DNA from: CAUTVF01 sp963541805
GTDB taxonomy: Bacteria > Pseudomonadota > Alphaproteobacteria > Rs-D84 > CASDRH01
DNA: 9,807 bases
Direction of reading: 5' to 3'
Assembly: GCA_963541805.1 (NCBI GenBank)
Contig: CAUTVF010000034.1
Coordinates: 1 to 9,807 of the forward strand
In this document: one piece after another, positions 5,938 through 9,807 of the stretch
Layout of the letters: each line of letters starts with the position of its first letter
Numbering within the stretch: position 1 is the stretch's first letter
Notes under the pieces: model-generated
The model's database searches: none
What the model was told of the DNA's origin: nothing
Seen by the model: only the letters and a program-made list of their open reading frames with translations
Translations under genes and position numbers: made by a program

Positions 5938-5950
5938 ACACTCATACCTC

Positions 5951-5995
5951 TCAACATATCCTCCTTTTCCTCCAAGTTAACTGAGGATATGTTGA
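5951..5995. repeat. 13-bp perfect inverted repeat between the two convergent exported-protein genes
   Basis: TCAACATATCCTC (5951-5963) and its exact complement at 5983-5995 flank a 19-nt pyrimidine-rich loop. It begins 13 nt after the stop codon of the upstream gene. There is no T run after it on either strand. It could be an mRNA-stabilising 3' stem for one or both genes, or a protein-binding site. The remaining spacer to 6144 shows only weak short hairpins. Confidence 0.6.
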
Positions 5996-6144
5996 CCTAT
6001 ATCAGATTATGAAAAAATGATGATCTAATTATAAAAGCATACAATTTATCTTGAACTATGGAGTGGCTTTAATATATAACAAACACATCTGGTTGAATTA
6101 AAAGTTTACCTAAAATGATGTAATATCAGTTAAAATCAACTAAT

Positions 6145-6432
6145 CTAATTATTTTCCATAGATTTATTTTTTGATTTATTATCATCTTTGCATTTCGTAA
6201 GGCATCTTCTATAGTTTAGACAACCTATAGATTCGCTACCATACTTCTCACATGTGTTTTCATTGGATATAGGGCGATAACAAATCGCTACACAATCAGT
6301 TACATCTTTGTCTTTCAAAGATATACTCATTTCAGTTTTATTCGTTAAATTTTCGTTGATATTGACGGGATAAACCCCCGTAGTTTCTAATAAAAATATT
6401 AATGTAACCAATGCAATTTTCGGAAAGAACAT
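6145..6432 (-). CDS. Exported small protein with a twin C-x3-C cysteine pattern, unknown function
   Basis: I do not recognise this family. From ATG 6432-6430 the product has 95 aa. A signal peptide (FFPKIALVTLIFLL, about residues 2-15) is followed by a polar Asn-rich stretch and a cysteine core: Cys47, 51, 61, 71, 77 and 81, i.e. C-x3-C-x9-C-x9-C-x5-C-x3-C. The last 14 residues are Lys/Asn/Asp-rich (KDDNKSKNKSMENN). Paired C-x3-C motifs facing each other are typical of disulfide-pinned helical hairpins, though that is only a pattern match. The open frame continues upstream to a TTG at 6465, but that would put residues before the signal peptide, so ATG 6432 is preferred. A run of nine G lies 4 nt before this ATG. 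It converges on the six-cysteine gene at 5488. Confidence 0.65.
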   Translation of the reverse strand: MFFPKIALVTLIFLLETTGVYPVNINENLTNKTEMSISLKDKDVTDCVAICYRPISNENTCEKYGSESIGCLNYRRCLTKCKDDNKSKNKSMENN

Positions 6433-6436
6433 ACTA

Positions 6437-6445
6437 CCCCCCCCC
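6437..6445 (-). repeat. G9 homopolymer tract in the ribosome-binding region
   Basis: Nine consecutive C on the + strand (G on the coding strand) end 4 nt before the ATG of the exported protein, where a Shine-Dalgarno belongs. In such AT-rich DNA the run is exceptional. Length change by slippage would alter ribosome-site spacing and strength, or the frame if the TTG at 6465 were used. Confidence 0.85.
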
Positions 6446-6495
6446 GAGGAAAAACACGCATACAAAAAACCTTTATATGCAATATATCAATTCGC

Positions 6496-6508
6496 TTGCA
6501 TCATGCAA
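6496..6508. promoter_or_regulatory. Operator-like 13-bp dyad in the divergent promoter region
   Basis: TTGCAT (6496-6501), one central base and ATGCAA (6503-6508) form a perfect dyad. It overlaps the likely -10 of the leftward gene, as expected of a repressor site; the binding protein is unknown. Confidence 0.35.
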
Positions 6509-6528
6509 AATTTAAAAAAAATTGTCAA
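6500..6528 (-). promoter_or_regulatory. Probable promoter of the leftward exported-protein gene
   Basis: On the reverse strand, consensus TTGACA (6528-6523) is followed by a 17-nt spacer and CATGAT (6505-6500), giving a leader of about 60 nt. Its -35 overlaps a TTGTCA (6522-6527) on the + strand. Confidence 0.45.
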
Positions 6529-6556
6529 TACACTTTTTATTGAAAATAATAACTCT

Positions 6557-6585
6557 TTGTTTTAATAGATAATTTCAGATATAAT
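6557..6585 (+). promoter_or_regulatory. Promoter placing the transcription start at the radC ATG (probably leaderless)
   Basis: TTGTTT (6557-6562), a 17-nt spacer and a perfect TATAAT (6580-6585) predict initiation at about 6591-6593, within 3 nt of the ATG at 6594. A second pair, TTGTCA 6522-6527 and AATAAT 6545-6550, could give a longer transcript. Confidence 0.55.
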
Positions 6586-6593
6586 ATCAGGAT

Positions 6594-7310
6594 ATGTTTA
6601 AACAGGAAAAAATAGATAAACAAAATTTAAAAGATATTGATAATTTAAATTTAGGTCACCGCATAAGATTACGTAATAAATTTTTAACGTCTGGTCATCA
6701 TTTTGCTGATTATGAATTATTAGAATTATTGTTAACTTTCTCAATTCCTAGAAAAGATGTGAAGCCAATTGCAAAAACTTTATTAAATAAGTTTGGTTCT
6801 ATTTCAAAAATTTTGCATGCAGAATATTCTGATCTTACCGAAATTTCCGGGATAAAACAAAATAGTATAGTTCTATTAAAATTAATAAAGGAATTTTGGT
6901 TATTTGAAATGCATGATACTCTTAAACAATCAGTATTATTAAATAATTATTCAAAATTGTTGGATTATTGCTGGTTGCATATTGCATATAAAAATGTTGA
7001 ACAATTTCGAATCTTATATCTGGACAACAATTTTTGTTTGATTGATGATGACCTTCTTCAAGAAGGAACAATTAATTATGCAGTGATTTATCCAAGAGAA
7101 GTAATTAAACATGTCTTATCATATGCAGCAGTTAGCGTAATAATTGTACATAATCATCCATCAGGTAATGTTGAATATAGTAAAGATGATTTAGATATCA
7201 CATTAAAGATTCGTGATGCTTTGAATACGATTGATGTGAAATTATTGGATCATATAATTATAGGTACAAATAAATCATATTTTTCATTTAAAAATGCTGG
7301 ATTAATTTAA
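6594..7310 (+). CDS. radC: RadC family (UPF0758) JAB-domain protein
   Basis: RadC proteins are widespread; the old DNA-repair assignment in E. coli was withdrawn, and the biochemical role is still uncertain, although a metal-dependent JAMM fold is clear. The N-terminal part (about 20-110) has LGHRIRLRNKFLTSG, DYELLELLLTFSIPRKDVKP and a helix-hairpin-helix-like SDLTEISGIKQNS. The C-terminal MPN/JAB domain has EGTINYAVIYPREVIKHVL and the metal motif HNHPSG with His186, His188 and Asp199 (H-x-H-P-S-G-x4-S-x2-D). All JAMM ligands are present, and 238 aa is a normal length. The only upstream Shine-Dalgarno-like bases (CAGGA) are too close to the ATG, which fits the leaderless promoter. It is divergent from the small exported-protein gene. 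Confidence 0.93.
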   Translation: MFKQEKIDKQNLKDIDNLNLGHRIRLRNKFLTSGHHFADYELLELLLTFSIPRKDVKPIAKTLLNKFGSISKILHAEYSDLTEISGIKQNSIVLLKLIKEFWLFEMHDTLKQSVLLNNYSKLLDYCWLHIAYKNVEQFRILYLDNNFCLIDDDLLQEGTINYAVIYPREVIKHVLSYAAVSVIIVHNHPSGNVEYSKDDLDITLKIRDALNTIDVKLLDHIIIGTNKSYFSFKNAGLI

Positions 7311-7337
7311 TTTTATATCGTGGAGATGGTATAATTT

Positions 7338-7353
7338 CTTTGATTTTTCAAAG
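7338..7353 (+). terminator. Weak hairpin after radC
   Basis: CTTTGA (7338-7343) and TCAAAG (7348-7353) form a 6-bp stem with a TTTT loop, 28 nt past the radC stop. The following sequence is T-rich but not a clean T run. Confidence 0.3.
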
Positions 7354-7379
7354 AGTTACAATTTATTTTTAATAAAAAT

Positions 7380-7407
7380 TTGACTTTTATTTTTAACTTT
7401 ATAAAAT
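7380..7407 (+). promoter_or_regulatory. Promoter of the candidate RNA at 7414-7722
   Basis: TTGACT (7380-7385), a 16-nt spacer and TAAAAT (7402-7407) predict a start near 7414. Confidence 0.5.
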
Positions 7408-7413
7408 AACCCT

Positions 7414-7722
7414 CACTTTTTTATTTTTCTGGTAAAGGAACGTGTGAATGAATTAGAGCAAGTGTTTGTGCTGTGAATCGGGGTTAATCCGTGTACTGAG
7501 TGTTTGTAGTTGCTTTGTGTCAATTGGCTGGGTTAGTTGCATTGACGTTTTGTAAAGCCTGTGCTATTTTTTATCTCATATTTACGGAGTTAATTTGTCG
7601 CTCACAGCTGCAGGGCTGCTAACTTCCCTTAACAGGAGCTTTATTTCATTCGTTATGTTGCACTCTGTCGCATATGATCGATATTGTTATGTAACATGGG
7701 GCTTTTTAGCCCCCCTTTTTTT
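7414..7722 (+). ncRNA. Candidate non-coding RNA (about 300 nt) between radC and comM
   Basis: This 457-nt spacer holds no convincing gene, yet about 300 nt are visibly richer in G and C than the other spacers. They are framed by a good promoter (7380-7407) and the strongest terminator in the window (7698-7722). Short stems are visible, such as GTCAAT/ATTGAC around 7519-7545 and CGG/CCG around 7479-7491; the 9-mer AGTGTTTGT occurs at 7461-7469 and 7499-7507. A ten-codon frame from GTG 7444 with AAAGGA upstream could be a leader peptide. I found no RNase P, tmRNA, SRP or 6S core that I can recognise. The alternative is a long attenuated leader of comM, which starts 45 nt after the terminator. 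Confidence 0.45.
7698..7722 (+). terminator. Strong intrinsic terminator before comM
   Basis: GGGGCT (7698-7703) and AGCCCC (7708-7713) form a 6-bp GC-rich stem with a TTTT loop, followed by CC and seven T. Confidence 0.85.
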
Positions 7723-7767
7723 GTCTTTTTTCTTGATAAAAATCCACTATAAACTAACATTACATCC

Positions 7768-9297
7768 ATGATTACCTCAAAGGTTTTGACATGTGCATTT
7801 AATGGGATTGATGTTATTCCTGTTACTGTTGAAGTACAAATTATGTCAGGATTACCGAAATTTGCGGTCGTTGGACTTGCTGATAAATCAGTGTCAGAGG
7901 CAAGGGAACGTATTACATCAGCATTTCATTCAATAGGAATGTCATTACCCGCAAAGAGAATTATTGTTAACTTGGCTCCAGCAGATTTAGGAAAAGTTGG
8001 CACTCATTATGATTTACCCATCGCTTTGGGTATAATGTGTGCGTTGGAACAAATTAAACAGTTAGATTTAGATGATTATTTAGTATTAGGAGAATTAAGT
8101 TTAGATGGCAAAATTTCTCCTATATCTGGAGCTTTGCCCGCAGCGTGGTATGCATTAAATATTAACAAGGGCGTAATTTGTCCTGATTCGTGTGGGGAGG
8201 TAATATTTTGGTCAGGTAATCAAGATATATTGCCAATTGAGTCTTTAATTCAATTAATCAATCATTTTAAAGGAGATCAGTTAATCGTATATAATCCGTC
8301 ATTGTATGATAAAACGGATATTATTAATCAAATTAAAAATAATAAGCATTCTGTAGATTTTTCTGAAGTAAAAGGACAGGTAATTGCAAAAAGAGCTTTG
8401 GAAATTGCAGCAGCAGGTGGACATAATGTTTTGTTTATTGGCCCTCCAGGTGTTGGTAAATCAATGTTAGCAGAAAGATTTCACACAATATTACCCCCTT
8501 TGTCTGCAAATGAAATTATTGAAGTATCTACGATCCACTCTGTTGCGGGTTTTTTAAGCAAGAAATCAATTCAAATAGAGCGCCCCTTCAGAGCTCCTCA
8601 TCATACTGCATCTATTGTTTCACTATCTGGGGGAGGCTCACATGCTTATCCTGGGGAGGTATCTTTAGCGCATAAAGGAGTGTTGTTTTTGGATGAGTTG
8701 CCAGAATTTAGTAGTTCTGCTCTAGAGGTATTGCGGCAGCCGTTAGAAAGTGGAAAAATTACAATTGCAAGAGCAGAGAACCACATAACATATCCAGCAG
8801 ATTTTCAATTAATTGCAGCAATGAATCCATGTAAGTGTGGTCATTTTGGTGATTCTTCTCTTGAATGTTCGTCTGCGCCAATTTGTGCAATGAAATATCA
8901 AAATAAAATTTCCGGCCCAATTTATGATCGTATTGATATTTTTGTGTACCTTAAACCTACACCTCCGTGGCAACTCAAAAGTATTTCTGGTGGGGAACAA
9001 TCAGAAACTATTTTAAAGAGGGTTTTAGATGCACGAATGTTTGCTAGTTCCAGAACACCCAATACAATTAATAAAAATTTATCTGGAAAGGTTTTTGATG
9101 AAGTAATGGAAAAGATAGAGCCTGAGGCATTGAAATTATTAATCAATTCTTCTGAAAAAATGCATATTTCGTCACGTGGTTATAATAAAATTTTAAAAGT
9201 AGCTAGAACAATTGCAGATTTAGATACATCAGAAAAAATAATATCTACCCATATTGCTGAAGCCCTATCATATCGTAGACACGATATTAAGTTATGA
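7768..9297 (+). CDS. comM: ComM / YifB family AAA+ ATPase (Mg-chelatase-like)
   Basis: ComM is a hexameric branch-migration helicase that helps integrate incoming DNA during natural transformation in Vibrio, Haemophilus and Acinetobacter; most bacteria, including non-competent ones, carry it. The N-terminal Lon-protease-like domain (about 1-170) has MSGLPKFAVVGLADKSVSEA, then IIVNLAPADLGKVGTHYDLP. The AAA+ Mg-chelatase domain has Walker A GPPGVGKS at 225-232, RPFRAPHHTAS, Walker B VLFLDE at 305-310, the cysteine cluster MNPCKCGHFGD...C...C, and SGPIYDRIDIFV. The C-terminal lid (about 400-509) ends in the helical HISSRGYNKILKVARTIADL block. At 509 aa it is complete. No Shine-Dalgarno precedes the ATG; a TATAAA at 7748-7753 suggests a short leader of about 8-10 nt. 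It converges on the lipoprotein gene. Confidence 0.95.
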   Translation: MITSKVLTCAFNGIDVIPVTVEVQIMSGLPKFAVVGLADKSVSEARERITSAFHSIGMSLPAKRIIVNLAPADLGKVGTHYDLPIALGIMCALEQIKQLDLDDYLVLGELSLDGKISPISGALPAAWYALNINKGVICPDSCGEVIFWSGNQDILPIESLIQLINHFKGDQLIVYNPSLYDKTDIINQIKNNKHSVDFSEVKGQVIAKRALEIAAAGGHNVLFIGPPGVGKSMLAERFHTILPPLSANEIIEVSTIHSVAGFLSKKSIQIERPFRAPHHTASIVSLSGGGSHAYPGEVSLAHKGVLFLDELPEFSSSALEVLRQPLESGKITIARAENHITYPADFQLIAAMNPCKCGHFGDSSLECSSAPICAMKYQNKISGPIYDRIDIFVYLKPTPPWQLKSISGGEQSETILKRVLDARMFASSRTPNTINKNLSGKVFDEVMEKIEPEALKLLINSSEKMHISSRGYNKILKVARTIADLDTSEKIISTHIAEALSYRRHDIKL

Positions 9298-9338
9298 TTC
9301 AATTTGTTTATGTCTTTTTGGTGGCTATCTTTTCGTAC

Positions 9339-9728
9339 TTAAGGAGTAGATTTGGACTTCATGTTTACCGGAATAACAGCAGTACTATCATATGTGCAAG
9401 CCTTTCCAGTTAGACCATCTATTGCCAAACCTATTACCCCTCCAAAAACAACACTGGCATATGCCCAAGGATTTGTATGATATTCAATATCAAAAGACGA
9501 TGGTTGTATCATCCCATCTCCAACAATTTCAACAGTTATATCAGTGCAAGATTTCGGAACAGTAATTAATGTTGGTAAATACACAGTTTGAATTCCTGCT
9601 TTTGAGGTAATATTTGCTTTAACAGAGGATCCGCTACTTGTTGAAAGATTAATAAAATCTATTCCACTGTCAAAAATTGACGCACAAGAAGTAATGAAAA
9701 TTGATAAAATCAATATTATATATTTCAT
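9339..9728 (-). CDS. Small lipoprotein with a glycine-rich C-terminal segment
   Basis: This 129-aa product has a lipoprotein signal peptide: a hydrophobic stretch at residues 3-12 and a lipobox ITSC, with Cys15 as the acylation site. No Asp follows the Cys, so sorting to the outer membrane is the default expectation. Residues 20-85 are Ser/Thr/Val-rich and look like beta structure. A segment near 86-110, NPWAYASVVFGGVIGLAIDG followed by LTGKACTY, has the GG-x-IG-x-x-(I/V)D-x-x-TG pattern seen at the end of many uncharacterised proteobacterial lipoproteins, often with no assigned role. AAGGA at about 9733-9737 supports the ATG at 9728, and a TTGACA promoter lies upstream. It converges on comM with a 41-nt gap and no terminator that I can see. 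The function is unknown. Confidence 0.8.
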   Translation of the reverse strand: MKYIILILSIFITSCASIFDSGIDFINLSTSSGSSVKANITSKAGIQTVYLPTLITVPKSCTDITVEIVGDGMIQPSSFDIEYHTNPWAYASVVFGGVIGLAIDGLTGKACTYDSTAVIPVNMKSKSTP

Positions 9729-9763
9729 TATTAATCCTTATATTTCACTATATTACCATCCGT

Positions 9764-9791
9764 AGTCTATACTGTATCAGTATTTTGTCAA
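9764..9791 (-). promoter_or_regulatory. Promoter of the lipoprotein gene
   Basis: On the reverse strand, consensus TTGACA (9791-9786) is followed by TAGACT (9769-9764) after 16 nt, or by TATAGA (9771-9766) after 14 nt. The leader would be about 30 nt. Confidence 0.5.
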
Positions 9792-9807
9792 TTCAGATAA
9801 TATTTAT

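Noticed and set aside
5679..5975. Reverse-strand open frame of 98 codons opposite the exported six-cysteine protein.
   Set aside because: The forward frame has a signal peptide, ribosome binding site and cysteine pattern; the reverse frame has none of these.
6433..6465. TTG at 6465 as the start of the leftward exported protein.
   Set aside because: It would place eleven residues, including GGG encoded by the homopolymer, before a well-formed signal peptide and has no Shine-Dalgarno. ATG 6432 fits better.
7655..7771. A 38-codon frame (MLHSVAYDRYCYVTWGF...) whose TGA overlaps the comM ATG as ATGA.
   Set aside because: It runs straight through the terminator, and its hydrophobic part is just the translated T tract. 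It has no ribosome binding site at a working distance.
8809..9146. Reverse-strand open frames inside comM (63 and 74 codons).
   Set aside because: They are antisense to the conserved cysteine cluster and lid of ComM and show no independent coding evidence.
1..9807. Search by eye for CRISPR arrays, insertion-sequence ends, integrase or att sites, toxin-antitoxin pairs and phage genes.
   Set aside because: No regularly spaced repeats, transposase or recombinase motifs were seen. All larger frames are accounted for by housekeeping genes or the small exported proteins.

Overview
The window is AT-rich, with T-rich intergenic spacers. It carries conserved bacterial housekeeping genes whose sequences read as alphaproteobacterial: an omega subunit, a TrmD with the LEYPHYTRP block, and a YifB/ComM of alphaproteobacterial length. 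Low GC, one clearly broken gene (clpP), one gene that has lost a domain (rimM), and missing usual neighbours (no rplS after trmD, no rpsA after cmk) suggest a reduced, probably host-associated lineage of the Rickettsiales/Holosporales kind. That placement is an inference from a few proteins and was not tested by a tree. The standard genetic code fits every gene.

Layout. 1-124 (-): the 5' end of mtaB (tRNA methylthiotransferase), running off the window. 232-612 (+): rpoZ. 872-2379 (+): rpsP, a RimM reduced to its C-terminal PRC-barrel, and trmD, with an intrinsic terminator after rpsP and a fresh promoter in front of rimM. 2444-4380 (+): clpP, disrupted by an internal deletion plus frameshift, then an intact clpX. 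4414-5190 (+): cmk, behind a terminator that overlaps the clpX stop codon. 5191-5487: no gene, but a structured leader RNA ending in a terminator. 5488-5937 (+) and 6145-6432 (-): two convergent orphan genes for small exported proteins with six cysteines each; the second has a run of nine G just before its start codon. 6594-7310 (+): radC. 7311-7767: no convincing gene, but a promoter, about 300 nt of GC-richer sequence and a strong terminator, i.e. a candidate non-coding RNA. 7768-9297 (+): comM (yifB). 9341-9728 (-): a small lipoprotein convergent with comM.

How the genes fit together. rpoZ, rpsP, rimM, trmD and mtaB serve transcription, ribosome assembly and tRNA modification. ClpX normally feeds ClpP; here ClpX keeps its ClpP-docking IGF loop while the adjacent ClpP cannot be functional as written, so a second clpP elsewhere or a ClpP-independent ClpX role is expected. 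cmk supplies CDP/dCDP. radC and comM are DNA-metabolism genes; ComM is a branch-migration helicase for natural transformation in well-studied species. I see no integrase, transposase, CRISPR array, tRNA or defence cassette. The most novel material is the small accessory block at 5191-6593 and the RNA-like region at 7400-7722.
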